A stretch of DNA of 64,000 nucleotides. Source: Streptomyces sp. CA-278952. GTDB taxonomy: Bacteria > Actinomycetota > Actinomycetes > Streptomycetales > Streptomycetaceae. The position numbers and the translations under genes were made by a program. A model generated the notes under the pieces. That model had not been told where the DNA came from. It worked only from the letters and a program-made list of their open reading frames with translations, and made no database searches. Shown piece after piece: positions 44,054 to 52,778 of the stretch. Positions within the stretch are counted from its first letter, which is position 1, and the number at the start of each line of letters is the position of its first letter. Location: contig NZ_CP112880.1 in the NCBI RefSeq assembly GCF_028747205.1, positions 5,456,001 to 5,520,000 on the forward strand. Reading direction: 5' to 3'.

Positions 44054-45745
44054 GTGGGCTACACCATTCCTGACGGCGTCGACACCATGCTCGACGTGGT
44101 CGGCGTCGGTTGGCCCAACGTCGACGAAGATGCCTACCGCGACATGGCGGATGCTTTGAGGCAGTTCGCGGAAGACGCGGAGGACGACGGAGGTGCCGCG
44201 CACCGGCATATCCAGCAACTGCTCCTCAGCGGACAGAGCGAATCACTGACCGCTCTTGATACGCACTGGTCGAAGGTACAGAGCAAGCACAAGGACCTGG
44301 CGAAAGCTGCCCGGCTCATTGCGGGTGCTCTTGACAGGGTCGCGGACCTGATCGTGGCCCGGAAGATCGCCGCTGTTGGAGAGCTGGCCGACCTCTGCGC
44401 CACCGTGGGCATCACGCTCGCCTTCGCTCCGGTGACAGCTGGCCTGTCAACCCTTCTGGCGGGGGCGAAGATCGCGGCCACCCGTATCGCGTTCAAGAGG
44501 ATCCTCAAGGAGATGGCAGAGGCTGCCGTGGCGGAGATCGTGGCCATCCTTACGGAGCCCGCGGTCGCCGCGATCGAGGACGTCGTTGCGGACCTGGCCA
44601 TCCAGACCGCGCTGAACGTGGCCGGTGTGCGAAACGGGGTCAATATCGACCAGGCAGTACGTGCGGGCGATGTGGGACTCCAGCTCAACTCTGCAGCGGG
44701 GGCAACCGGTCCTGGCCCCCACGCAGGAGCCGGTCCGGTCATCGATCACGACGCGCACGCCAATACGGGCATGCGCCTGGCCGGCGTCCAGGTATCCATG
44801 CGCGAAAAGACCGGTGGCAAGCTCACGAAGGCCAAGGGTCACCATGGCCGGGCCAAGGGCAAGGACTCTCTGACGGCAGTCCTCGACACCACCATCGACG
44901 GCGTGACCGACAGGCTCGGCAAGGCGCTCAAAGACCTTGGCGACCATGTCGGGAATACGCTGCCCAACTCCATTTCCAAGAGCTCGAAGATCCACAAGGA
45001 ATCCGACCAGGACGTTCGCGATGGGATCAAGAAGATCCAGTCCGGTTCCGGCCAGGACGCCGGTGCCGGGCCTGGGGGAGGTGGGGGAGGCGGTCGCAAC
45101 GGTGGAGGAGGCGGCACGCCCGGGGGCGAACCCAACGGAAAGCCGATCAGCCCACAGCCAGGCTGGCACGGCAGAAGCGCCGGCAAGATGAAACATCATC
45201 GGCGCGACGCGCTCGACGTCAGTCACCTCAGCGAGGAGCAGCAACGGGCCGCCCTGGTCCGCGAGACCCGCCGCCTGGCGGACGACGCCCGCGACCGGGA
45301 GGCGGGGCATAATCCGCCTGGCAAGGACCGCCTGGTGAAATCCTGTGCGGGAGGGCTGTTGCACGAGGGAACCCTGACGAGTCACTCCAGCTCGACCAAA
45401 CGGCACGGACAGACGCTCCTGGAGACCCATCCCGCGCTCCAAAGCGTGGTCGACCGAGTGGAGAGGGAGATTCGAGCGGATAATGAGAACCCCGGTGCGG
45501 GGCATGGTAAGTGCGCCGAGATCGCGCTTGTCTCCGACCGGCTCCATGGTATAGAAGAAAGAGACAAGGCCGCGGTAAGTACGGCAGAAGACATTCGAAG
45601 AGTCATGGAAGGCGCGCGTGTCTACTCTCTTCAGATCGGAGAGCAGGACTCGCCCACGGGATTCAAAAACCACGGTGACTACAAAGAGCCATGCCGATCC
45701 TGCTCCAGGATCCTGCCGCTGATCGGCGTCACTGCGCACACCTAG
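44054..45745 (+). CDS. Polymorphic toxin with C-terminal YwqJ-type deaminase domain
   Basis: A 563-residue protein. Residues 1-170 are helical and resemble WXG100-like export modules (DEDAYRDMADALRQFAED, ALDTHWSKVQSKHKDLAKAA), followed by a hydrophobic stretch (ITLAFAPVTAGLSTLLAGAK). A Gly-rich linker (about 337-360) leads to the C-terminal toxin domain with the deaminase zinc motif: Cys487-Ala-Glu489 (GKCAEI) and Cys547-xx-Cys550 (PCRSCSRIL). YwqJ-family domains are predicted nucleic-acid or nucleotide deaminases. Type VII secretion is likely from the N-terminus but unproven. GTG 44054 with GGGG upstream is preferred to TTG 44045. A SUKH immunity gene follows 13 bp downstream. Confidence 0.87.
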   Translation: MGYTIPDGVDTMLDVVGVGWPNVDEDAYRDMADALRQFAEDAEDDGGAAHRHIQQLLLSGQSESLTALDTHWSKVQSKHKDLAKAARLIAGALDRVADLIVARKIAAVGELADLCATVGITLAFAPVTAGLSTLLAGAKIAATRIAFKRILKEMAEAAVAEIVAILTEPAVAAIEDVVADLAIQTALNVAGVRNGVNIDQAVRAGDVGLQLNSAAGATGPGPHAGAGPVIDHDAHANTGMRLAGVQVSMREKTGGKLTKAKGHHGRAKGKDSLTAVLDTTIDGVTDRLGKALKDLGDHVGNTLPNSISKSSKIHKESDQDVRDGIKKIQSGSGQDAGAGPGGGGGGGRNGGGGGTPGGEPNGKPISPQPGWHGRSAGKMKHHRRDALDVSHLSEEQQRAALVRETRRLADDARDREAGHNPPGKDRLVKSCAGGLLHEGTLTSHSSSTKRHGQTLLETHPALQSVVDRVEREIRADNENPGAGHGKCAEIALVSDRLHGIEERDKAAVSTAEDIRRVMEGARVYSLQIGEQDSPTGFKNHGDYKEPCRSCSRILPLIGVTAHT

Positions 45746-45758
45746 AACGAGAGTGAAG

Positions 45759-46232
45759 ATGCCAATACTTTCCACGGCCGAAGAAGTGGACGCGTGGCTG
45801 ACAGAAGCCGGGTGGTACCCAGGACGGGATGCCGCACGGGAGGCGGAGGAGGCTGTCGCGACTGTGACCAGCCGTTACCGTGCCTACGGGGTGGACATCG
45901 AACCCTCTGCGGCGGCACTCGCCTTCATTCGGGAGCATGTCTCCCTCCGGGCGGTCATCGACACCGCTCCGGAGAACTTCGCAATCTTCACTCCGCACCT
46001 TGTGTTCAAGGGTGACGCCGAGGAGGTCGCTGAACTGGCCGGAGAACTCGGCGTCAAGCTATTCCCGGTCGGTTATGACACTTATGACGGATCCACCATT
46101 CTCATGGATGAAGCCGGTCGATTCTTCTTCTCTCATCACACTGGTTCCTACTATCTGGGAAGCGAAAAGCACGAAGCCTTGATGAGTCTTATGTCCAGCG
46201 AAATGGATGATGCGGAGGATTACTTTGTCTGA
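45759..46232 (+). CDS. SUKH-3 family immunity protein
   Basis: A 157-residue protein of the SUKH-3 group: STAEEVDAWLTEAGWYPGRD at the start, then AAALAFIREHV, GELGVKLFPVGYDTYDGSTI, LMDEAGRFFFSHHTGSYYLG. SUKH proteins bind and neutralise toxins of polymorphic loci. It directly follows the toxin gene and should protect against it. ATG 45759 has GAGAG five bases upstream; GTG 45753 is an alternative. Its 3' end overlaps the next gene, which starts within it. Confidence 0.9.
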   Translation: MPILSTAEEVDAWLTEAGWYPGRDAAREAEEAVATVTSRYRAYGVDIEPSAAALAFIREHVSLRAVIDTAPENFAIFTPHLVFKGDAEEVAELAGELGVKLFPVGYDTYDGSTILMDEAGRFFFSHHTGSYYLGSEKHEALMSLMSSEMDDAEDYFV

Positions 46233-46614
46233 CTTGATTCCGGGCGTCGCCGCGTCGCTGCTCGTTCGCGGGAAAATTTCGAGCCATACCAGCCTCGGCG
46301 GAGACGAGCAGCCTGATCTGCACCCGGCTGTGCGCGAATTCTTCGATGCGCTTCCTGTAGCGGAACGCGAAGCCTTTATCGGCTACTGCGCCGAGTCCGC
46401 GTTGATCTCGGACCAGTTGTGGAGTCTGGATCGCCAACGCGCCGATGGTGGAACAAGCACCCTCGACGAGGGTGCGGTCCATCTCGCAGGTGCCGCCCTG
46501 GTCGCGAAGAAGATCCGGGGCCACGGCGACCCCGAGCACGGTACTCCGGCTCCGGTGTGCCGCTCGTGCTCGGCGCTGCTCGACCGCCTCCGCGTCACCG
46601 TCGTGGACGCATGA
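46225..46614 (+). CDS. Stand-alone YwqJ-type deaminase domain protein
   Basis: A 129-residue protein that consists of little more than a deaminase domain: Cys55-Ala-Glu57 (IGYCAESALISDQL) and Cys112-xx-Cys115 (VCRSCSALLDRL) supply the zinc ligands and catalytic Glu seen in the toxin upstream. TTG 46225 is chosen because GGAGG ends six bases before it; ATG 46207 is possible. It lacks a secretion domain, so it may be an orphan toxin module able to recombine onto the upstream toxin, or a protein working with the neighbouring SUKH fusion. The stop overlaps the next start (ATGA). Confidence 0.8.
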   Translation: MSDLIPGVAASLLVRGKISSHTSLGGDEQPDLHPAVREFFDALPVAEREAFIGYCAESALISDQLWSLDRQRADGGTSTLDEGAVHLAGAALVAKKIRGHGDPEHGTPAPVCRSCSALLDRLRVTVVDA

Positions 46615-47564
46615 CACCGAACCATGACGTGCTGGCGGCCGCAGGATGGCATGACGGCCGTGACGTCAGGGATGATGCGATGTCAGCCGTTCTCAAGACG
46701 ATCGCGCTCGTCGAGCCTGTGGCCGATGGAGCTACTTGGATGCTGTTCCCTGCAGCCGAACAGGCCTTGCGCGCGTTTTACGGACTGCGCATATCCCCGA
46801 CGGGGCCGGGACGTGCTGTGGCGGCCACCGGATGCGTTGTTGATCCCACGGAGGCGCGAAGCGTCTTGCGGCCGTTTGCGTTGCTTGGCGAGGCCCTGGG
46901 TACCCGGTTGTTTCCGTTCGGCCGCACGGACACGGACGCGCTGCTTGCGGTCGATGAGCAGGGCCGCCTCTTCTCGATCGACCACGGCGGTCGTTGGCTG
47001 CTCGGAAGGACAGTGCAAGAGGGGCTTACGGCGCTGGCAGAAGGAGACGCTCCACACCGGATCGCCGCTCGTCGGTGGGTATGGACGGCACCGTCAACGC
47101 CCGGAGGGACGCCACTTCTCGATGCTGTCCGGACCGCGCTGGTGGCCGTGTACGTCCTTCACCACCGACAGGTGTACAGCGCCTGCGAACTACGCTTGAC
47201 CGTAACGGCGTTGCGGGGGATCGGTGTGGAGACCCTGGATCGCGCCATTCCGTTGCCCGGGGGGTTGCTGGAGGACGCCGCAGCACCTCTGGTGGCCGCG
47301 GCACTAGCGCTGATCGAGTCCGAAAGGGCCACCGAGCTGGGGAGTGAACTGAAGGTGAGCGTTGGCGTGCCGCCGCTCGCCACCGCCCCGCTGTCTTCTG
47401 TCGTCTGCTCTGTGCGGACGGGCCACTACGCTGCGACGCCAGCGGTGATAGAGCTCTCGCTGTCGGCAGGCATGGGGGCTTCGGTGGGCGGAGCCGGCGC
47501 AGCCGTTCGCCTCTGTGCCGAGGATCTGGCGCGGTACACCCGGCGGGCGGACATCGAGCGGTAG
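46611..47564 (+). CDS. SUKH-3 domain protein with an unrecognised C-terminal domain
   Basis: A 317-residue protein. Residues 1-150 match the SUKH-3 plan of the gene at 45759 (VLAAAGWHDGRDV, then EALGTRLFPFGRTDTDALLA and VDEQGRLFSIDHGGRWLLGR). Residues 160-317 (LLDAVRTALVAVYVLHHRQV, LRGIGVETLDRAIPLPGGLL, AALALIESERATELG) form a second domain I cannot assign; it has one Cys in VYSACELR and does not show a CAE/CxxC deaminase motif. ATG 46611 overlaps the upstream stop. It is probably the immunity protein for the orphan deaminase, with a fused accessory domain. Confidence 0.78.
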   Translation: MTPNHDVLAAAGWHDGRDVRDDAMSAVLKTIALVEPVADGATWMLFPAAEQALRAFYGLRISPTGPGRAVAATGCVVDPTEARSVLRPFALLGEALGTRLFPFGRTDTDALLAVDEQGRLFSIDHGGRWLLGRTVQEGLTALAEGDAPHRIAARRWVWTAPSTPGGTPLLDAVRTALVAVYVLHHRQVYSACELRLTVTALRGIGVETLDRAIPLPGGLLEDAAAPLVAAALALIESERATELGSELKVSVGVPPLATAPLSSVVCSVRTGHYAATPAVIELSLSAGMGASVGGAGAAVRLCAEDLARYTRRADIER

Positions 47565-47632
47565 CGAGCCGGGCACCTGCGCGCGCTGACCGGTTGCCGA
47601 GGGCCGGGGACTTGAGCCCACCCGCTCCGCCC

Positions 47633-48292
47633 TTACCCGGCCTGCGGCGCCGCCGCCTCCAGCTCCGCCACCGTGCCCGACATCACCGTACGGATGTGGC
47701 GCGTCAGGTGGTCCGCCGGCCAGTCCCACCAGGCCACCGCCAGCAGGCGCGCGACGTCCGCCTCCGCGTACCGGGTGCGGATCAGGCGGGCCGGGTTGCC
47801 GCCGACGATGCCGTAGTCGGGGACGTCGGAGACCACCACGGAGCGCGAGCTGATGATCGCGCCGTGCCCGATGCGGACCCCCGGCATGATCACGGCCTCG
47901 TAGCCGATCCAGACGTCGTTGCCGATCACCGTGTCACCCCGGTTGGGCAGACCCGTCAGCAGGTCGAAGTGGTCGGCCCAGGAGCCGCCGAGCGTCGGGA
48001 ACGGGAACGTGGACGGCCCGTCCATGCGGTGGTTGGAGCCGTTCATGATGAACCGCACCCCGGTGCCGAACGCGCAGAACTTCCCGATCACCAGGCGCTC
48101 CGGCCCGTAGTGGTAGAGCACGTTGCGGGTCTCGAACTCCGTGGCGTGCTCGGGGTCGTCGTAGTACGAGTACTCCCCGGCCTCGATCAGCGGTGAGGTG
48201 ACCAAGGGCTTCAGCTGCACCACGCGCGGCTGGCCGGGCATCGGGTGCAGGACGGTGGGGTCGGCCGGGACGGGCGCGGGGGCAGAAGTCAT
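47633..48292 (-). CDS. CatB-related O-acetyltransferase (left-handed beta-helix)
   Basis: A 219-residue hexapeptide-repeat acetyltransferase of the xenobiotic (Vat/CatB) type. Signature segments are [20 protein letters not shown] (with His of NHRMDG nearby), [21 protein letters not shown] and [20 protein letters not shown]. Members inactivate chloramphenicol or streptogramin, or acetylate sugars; which applies is unknown. Its 3' end carries one copy of the 111-bp repeat whose partner lies at 43682-43792. This copy is full length. Confidence 0.92.
   Translation of the reverse strand: MTSAPAPVPADPTVLHPMPGQPRVVQLKPLVTSPLIEAGEYSYYDDPEHATEFETRNVLYHYGPERLVIGKFCAFGTGVRFIMNGSNHRMDGPSTFPFPTLGGSWADHFDLLTGLPNRGDTVIGNDVWIGYEAVIMPGVRIGHGAIISSRSVVVSDVPDYGIVGGNPARLIRTRYAEADVARLLAVAWWDWPADHLTRHIRTVMSGTVAELEAAAPQAG
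47651..47761. repeat. 111-bp direct repeat, right copy
   Basis: Identical to 43682-43792 and in the same orientation. It lies within the intact acetyltransferase gene. Confidence 0.97.
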
Positions 48293-48489
48293 GAGGTCGC
48301 TTCCGGGGAGGGAGAGGAGGTACGGGCGGACGGGCGTAGATCATCGTGGCATCCGGGCCCGGCGGGGTGCGAGCATTTTCCCGCCCGCCGGGACCGCCCG
48401 GCGCCCCTGCTCGGCCCCCGTGCGCGGCCGCCTCTACGCGGCTACCGCCCCCGCCCCGCACCCCACCCGCAACGGGACCGGCCCGCCGT

Positions 48490-48690
48490 CACCTGCCAGG
48501 CTTCCGTGGACAGTTCGAGGACGTCCAAGTGGTCCCCGCCGGTGTTGGGGGAAGGCCCCGGCTGCCGAGGCGGAAGAACTCCGACGCCTCCTCCAGGTCC
48601 GTGAACAGCCCGCTGCCCGAAGTTCGTCGGCGGTCTCCACGGTCGCGTCCGCGGGCAGCAGGGCCGCCGCCATGGGAGAGCCCCCGCGAG
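48490..48690 (-). pseudogene. Frameshifted gene remnant
   Basis: Three coding-like pieces in three frames follow each other on the minus strand: ALLPADATVETADELR, then FTDLEEASEFFRLGSRG, then GDHLDVLELSTEAWQVTAGR. They look like one protein broken by small indels; the phrases recall, from memory, conserved Streptomyces proteins of unknown function. The rest of the 48293-48795 gap shows no gene. Confidence 0.4.
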
Positions 48691-48710
48691 TCATGTCCTC
48701 GCGGGGGCTC
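48678..48710. terminator. Hairpin terminator downstream of sodF
   Basis: GAGCCCCCGCGAG (48678-48690) pairs perfectly with CTCGCGGGGGCTC (48698-48710), 7-base loop, about 86 bp after the sodF stop on the minus strand. Confidence 0.65.
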
Positions 48711-48795
48711 CCCGTTCATCCGCCTGCCGTGGTGAAGGTGGAGAAGACGATCACGAGGCAGGACGTCCGTGGTGGCGCGCTGCGCCGGTCTCCGG

Positions 48796-49437
48796 TCAGG
48801 GGGCGAGCAACAGCACGTCCGCACGCTCCTTGGCGGCGGCGTAACGCTTCGCCACGTCCTGCCAGTTGACGACCCGCCACATCGCCTCGATGAAGTCCAC
48901 CTTCTGATTCTTGTACTGCAGGTAGAAGGCGTGCTCCCAGGCGTCGAACACGAGGACCGGGACCGAGCCCTGGCCGACGTTGCCCTGGTGGTCGTAGACC
49001 TGCTCGACGATCAGCCTGCCGCTCACGGGCTCGTACGCGAGCACGCCCCAGCCGGAACCCTGGGTGGTCGCCGCGGCCTTCGTCAGCTGGGACTTGAAGC
49101 CCGCGTAGGAGCCGAAGGACTCGGTGATCGCGTCGGCGAGGTCGCCCACGCCGTCCGCCGCGAGGGGCTCGCCGCCGCCGTCGCCGGTCATGTTGTGCCA
49201 GTAGATCGAGTGCAGGATGTGGCCGGAGAGGTGAAACGCGAGGCTCTTCTGAAGGCCGTTGATCGCGCCCCAGGCCTCCTTGTCGCGGGCCTCCTCCAGC
49301 TGCTCCAGGGTGTCGTTCGCGCCCTTGACGTACGCGGCGTGGTGCTTGTCGTGGTGCAGCTCGACGATCTGCGGGTTGATGACCGGTTCGAGCGCCGCGT
49401 AGTCGTACGGGAGTTCCGGGAGCGTGTACGTGGCCAT
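48796..49437 (-). CDS. sodF: Iron superoxide dismutase
   Basis: A 213-residue Fe/Mn-family superoxide dismutase. The metal ligands are in [12 protein letters not shown] (His28), [12 protein letters not shown], and [13 protein letters not shown] (Asp and His). It removes superoxide in the cytoplasm. The upstream Nur box (49480-49496) identifies it as the nickel-repressed Fe-type enzyme of Streptomyces, which replaces the Ni-SOD when nickel is scarce; that regulation is established in S. coelicolor and inferred here. Length and N-terminus ([13 protein letters not shown]) are typical. Confidence 0.95.
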   Translation of the reverse strand: MATYTLPELPYDYAALEPVINPQIVELHHDKHHAAYVKGANDTLEQLEEARDKEAWGAINGLQKSLAFHLSGHILHSIYWHNMTGDGGGEPLAADGVGDLADAITESFGSYAGFKSQLTKAAATTQGSGWGVLAYEPVSGRLIVEQVYDHQGNVGQGSVPVLVFDAWEHAFYLQYKNQKVDFIEAMWRVVNWQDVAKRYAAAKERADVLLLAP

Positions 49438-49479
49438 GGTGCGAGCCCTCCGACTGCTGGGAATGCCGTCCAGTTGTTA

Positions 49480-49496
49480 TTGCAAGTTATATGCAA
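49480..49496. promoter_or_regulatory. Nur (nickel regulator) binding site
   Basis: TTGCAAGTTATATGCAA matches the known Nur box form tTGCAA-N5-tTGCAA with one mismatch. It lies 43 bp upstream of the sodF start, so it overlaps the promoter. The surrounding 312-bp gap to tkt shows no further gene. Confidence 0.8.
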
Positions 49497-49749
49497 GAGC
49501 AGGCTAACAGCAGGAGTGCTCCGAAGTGATCAGCCCTTCGGCCTAGGACTTACGGCGCTGGCCGTCCACTCCCTCCCTCTTCCTCCTTTTTGCGCGGCAA
49601 AGGTGATTTGCTCCTTATTCCGCGCTGCGCACACTGTCGCGCGTTTGGTCCCGTCGTTACGGGGGACCCGGCCCATCAGCCGGGCGGCCCGGGGCCGGGA
49701 CCGCTGGCGCGCCCCGCTGCCCGCCCGCTCCACTGATCAGGAGGACTTG

Positions 49750-51969
49750 ATGGCACCCGCCGAAACGCCCAACGGCCCGAACGACGGTCGCGACCCGCGA
49801 CTGGCCCCGCCCCTCGCGGACGCGGCAGGCTGGGGGCCGCTCGACGTCCGCGCCGTCGACACCGTGCGGGTGCTGGCCGCCGACGCCGTGCAGAAGGCGG
49901 GCCACGGCCACCCGGGCACCGCGATGAGCCTGGCGCCGCTGGCGTACCTGCTGTTCCAGCAGGTGATGCGGCACGACCCGGCCGACGACCAGTGGCTCGG
50001 CCGGGACCGCTTCGTGCTGTCCTGCGGCCACTCCAGCCTCACCCTCTACATCCAGCTGTACCTGAGCGGCTACGGCATGGAGCTGACGGACCTGGAGGCG
50101 CTGCGCACCTGGGGTTCCGCCACGCCCGGCCACCCGGAGTACCGGCACACCCGGGGCGTCGAGATCACCACCGGACCGCTCGGGCAGGGACTGGCCTCGG
50201 CCGTCGGCATGGCCATGGCGGCCCGCCGCGAGCGCGGCCTCCTCGACCCCGACGCCCCGGCCGGCACGAGCCCCTTCGACCACCACGTGTACGTCGTCGC
50301 CTCCGACGGCGACCTGATGGAGGGCGTGACGTCCGAGGCCAGTTCACTGGCGGGGCACCAGGAGCTCGGGAATCTCATCGTCTTCTACGACTCCAACCAC
50401 ATCTCCATCGAGGACGACACCGACATCTCCTTCAGCGAGGACGTCACCGCCCGCTACGCCGCGTACGGCTGGGACGTCCACACGGTCGACTTCACCCGGA
50501 CCGGCGACTACGTCGAGGACGTCGACGCCCTGCTCGCCGCCGTCGAAGCCGCCAAGAGCGAGCGCGGCCGGCCCTCCCTGATCCTCCTGCGCACGATCAT
50601 CGGCTGGCCCGCACCCACCAAGCAGAACACCGGCAAGGCCCACGGCTCCGCCCTCGGCGACGAGGAGGTCGCCGCCACCAAGAAGCTGCTCGGCTTCGAC
50701 CCGAACGCCGATTTCGCCGTCGAGGACGACGTACTGGAACACGCCCGCGCGGTCGTCGAGCGCGGGGCCGATGCCCACCGCGCCTGGGAGCCCGGCTATC
50801 AGGAGTGGCGCTCCACCCACCCCGAACGCGCCGAACTCCTCGACCGGCTGCGGGAGCAGAAGTTCCCCGAGGGCTGGACCGACAGCCTTCCCGTGTTCGA
50901 CGCCGACCCCAAGGGCATCGCCACCCGCAAGGCGTCCGGCGATGTGCTCACCGCGCTGGCCCCCGTGCTGCCCGAGCTGTGGGGTGGCTCGGCCGACCTC
51001 GCGGGGAGCAACAACACCACCATGGAGGGCGAGCCGTCCTTCGTGCCGGAGTCCAAGCAGACCGGCGAGTTCCCCGGCAACCCCTACGGCCGCACGCTCC
51101 ACTTCGGCATCCGCGAGCACGCCATGGGCGCGATCCTCAACGGCGTCGCGCTCCAGAGCCTCACCCGCCCCTACGGCGGTACGTTCCTGATCTTCAGCGA
51201 CTACATGCGCCCGGCCGTCCGGCTCGCCGCCCTGATGAAGCTCCCGGTCACCTACGTCTGGACCCATGACTCCATCGGCCTGGGCGAGGACGGCCCCACC
51301 CACCAGCCCGTCGAGCAGCTCGCCGCCCTCCGCGCGATCCCCGGCCTCGACGTCGTACGGCCCGCCGACGCGAACGAGACGGCCGTGTGCTGGCGCACCG
51401 TCCTGGAGCACCACGACCGGCCCGCCGGTCTCGCCCTGACCCGGCAGCCGCTGCCCGTCCTGGAGCGGGGGGACGACGCGTACGCCCCCGCCGAGGGGGC
51501 CGCCCGGGGCGGCTACGTACTCGCCGACAGCCGGGGCGGGACGCCCGACGTCATCCTCGTCGCGACCGGATCCGAGGTCCACATCGCCCTGGAGGCGCGC
51601 GACGTGCTGGCCGCCGAGGGACACGACGCGCGTGTGGTCTCCCTGCCCTGCCGCGAGTGGTTCGCCGAGCAGCCGTACGCCTACCAGGACGCCGTCCTGC
51701 CGCCCGAGGTCCGGGCCCGGGTCAGCGTTGAGGCCGCCGTCGCCCAGGGCTGGCGGGATGTGGTGGGGGACGCGGGCCGCATGGTGAGCCTGGAGCACTT
51801 CGGCGCGTCCGCCGCCTACGAGCGGCTGTACGAGGAGTTCGGCATCACACCCCGCGCGGTCGCCGACGCCGCACGGGAGAGCATCCGCGCGGCGGCCGGA
51901 CCCGTGCGGCCCGGCGGGGAGCGCCCCGGCGCGGCCCCGACCGAGGGCGGCACCGGAGACGTCGGCTAG
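49750..51969 (+). CDS. tkt: Transketolase
   Basis: A 739-residue thiamine diphosphate enzyme of the non-oxidative pentose phosphate pathway and, with RpiB nearby, sugar-phosphate exchange. The TPP motif GDGDLMEG with the following N (VVASDGDLMEGVTSE, YDSNHISIEDD) is intact, and GHGHPGTAMSLAP, THDSIGLGEDGPTHQP and DYMRPAVRLAALM are typical. ATG 49750 follows AGGAGG. It stands alone, not in the usual tkt-tal-zwf cluster, so it is probably a second isoform. The C-terminal 25 residues are a Gly/Pro-rich extension. Confidence 0.95.
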   Translation: MAPAETPNGPNDGRDPRLAPPLADAAGWGPLDVRAVDTVRVLAADAVQKAGHGHPGTAMSLAPLAYLLFQQVMRHDPADDQWLGRDRFVLSCGHSSLTLYIQLYLSGYGMELTDLEALRTWGSATPGHPEYRHTRGVEITTGPLGQGLASAVGMAMAARRERGLLDPDAPAGTSPFDHHVYVVASDGDLMEGVTSEASSLAGHQELGNLIVFYDSNHISIEDDTDISFSEDVTARYAAYGWDVHTVDFTRTGDYVEDVDALLAAVEAAKSERGRPSLILLRTIIGWPAPTKQNTGKAHGSALGDEEVAATKKLLGFDPNADFAVEDDVLEHARAVVERGADAHRAWEPGYQEWRSTHPERAELLDRLREQKFPEGWTDSLPVFDADPKGIATRKASGDVLTALAPVLPELWGGSADLAGSNNTTMEGEPSFVPESKQTGEFPGNPYGRTLHFGIREHAMGAILNGVALQSLTRPYGGTFLIFSDYMRPAVRLAALMKLPVTYVWTHDSIGLGEDGPTHQPVEQLAALRAIPGLDVVRPADANETAVCWRTVLEHHDRPAGLALTRQPLPVLERGDDAYAPAEGAARGGYVLADSRGGTPDVILVATGSEVHIALEARDVLAAEGHDARVVSLPCREWFAEQPYAYQDAVLPPEVRARVSVEAAVAQGWRDVVGDAGRMVSLEHFGASAAYERLYEEFGITPRAVADAARESIRAAAGPVRPGGERPGAAPTEGGTGDVG

Positions 51970-52069
51970 GCGACCCCACGCCCCCCGCCACCACCCACGA
52001 CCCACCACCCCCGACCCACCGACACCATCACCATCACCATCACCGTTGTTCACCCCGCAGAGGAGCCCC

Positions 52070-52741
52070 ATGTCCCCCGCACGCACCCCCCGCTACACCG
52101 TTCCCGGCCTCGGCGTCGACGAGGGCCGGCAGGTCATCGACCTCCTGACGCTGCGCCTGCACGCGCTCAACGACCTCGCGCTCACGCTCAAGCACATCCA
52201 CTGGAACGTCGTCGGGCCGCACTTCATCGCCGTCCACGAGATGCTCGACCCGCAGACCACCGCCGTACGGGACATGGCCGACGCCGCCGCCGAGCGCATC
52301 TCCGCCCTCGGCGGCGAACCGAACGGCACCCCCGGCGCCCTGGTCAGGGAGCGCACCTGGGACGACTACAGCGTCGGGCGTGCCGACGCCATCGCCCATC
52401 TCGGCGCCCTGGACCTCGTCTACACGGGCGTCATCGAAAGCCATCGTGAGGCGGTCGAGAAGGCCGGCGAGATCGACCCCGTCACCGAGGATCTGCTCAT
52501 CGAGCACCTGCGTGGCCTGGAGCAGTTCCAGTGGTTCGTCCGGGCCCACCTGGAGTCCGGCTCCGGCGCCCTGTCGAACGCCGGCGCCGACACCGAGGAG
52601 GAGGCGGCCGAGGCCGCGTCCCCGAAGCAGGCTGCCGCCAAGCGCACCCCCGCCAAGAAGACGGCGCTGCCCGCCCCGGCGAAGAAGACCGCCAAGAAGG
52701 CGGCCAAGAAGAACACGGCGAGCAGGCGCACCACCCGCTGA
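52070..52741 (+). CDS. dps: Dps family ferritin-like protein with lysine-rich tail
   Basis: A 223-residue Dps protein that stores iron and protects DNA. The ferroxidase region is HIHWNVVGPHFIAVHEMLDP, with MADAAAERISALGGEP and LIEHLRGLEQFQWFVRAHLE. Residues about 170-223 form an unusual tail of Ala/Lys/Pro repeats (KRTPAKKTALPAPAKKTAKK), like histone H1 or HupS, that should bind DNA. ATG 52070 follows AGAGGAG. It follows tkt and is not far from sodF, giving a small oxidative-stress neighbourhood. Confidence 0.92.
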   Translation: MSPARTPRYTVPGLGVDEGRQVIDLLTLRLHALNDLALTLKHIHWNVVGPHFIAVHEMLDPQTTAVRDMADAAAERISALGGEPNGTPGALVRERTWDDYSVGRADAIAHLGALDLVYTGVIESHREAVEKAGEIDPVTEDLLIEHLRGLEQFQWFVRAHLESGSGALSNAGADTEEEAAEAASPKQAAAKRTPAKKTALPAPAKKTAKKAAKKNTASRRTTR

Positions 52742-52752
52742 GGAGGCCCGGC

Positions 52753-52778
52753 GGCCCTGGACGGAAGCGTTCAGGGCC
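52753..52778. terminator. Probable terminator after dps
   Basis: GGCCCTG (52753-52759) and CAGGGCC (52772-52778) form a 7-bp stem with a 12-base loop, 12 bp after the dps stop. Confidence 0.45.

Noticed and set aside
52022..52043. CACCATCACCATCACCATCACC resembles a His-tag coding sequence, suggesting vector contamination
   Set aside because: It is in an untranslated region before dps, continues a natural ACC/CAT-rich stretch and is surrounded by typical genomic sequence.
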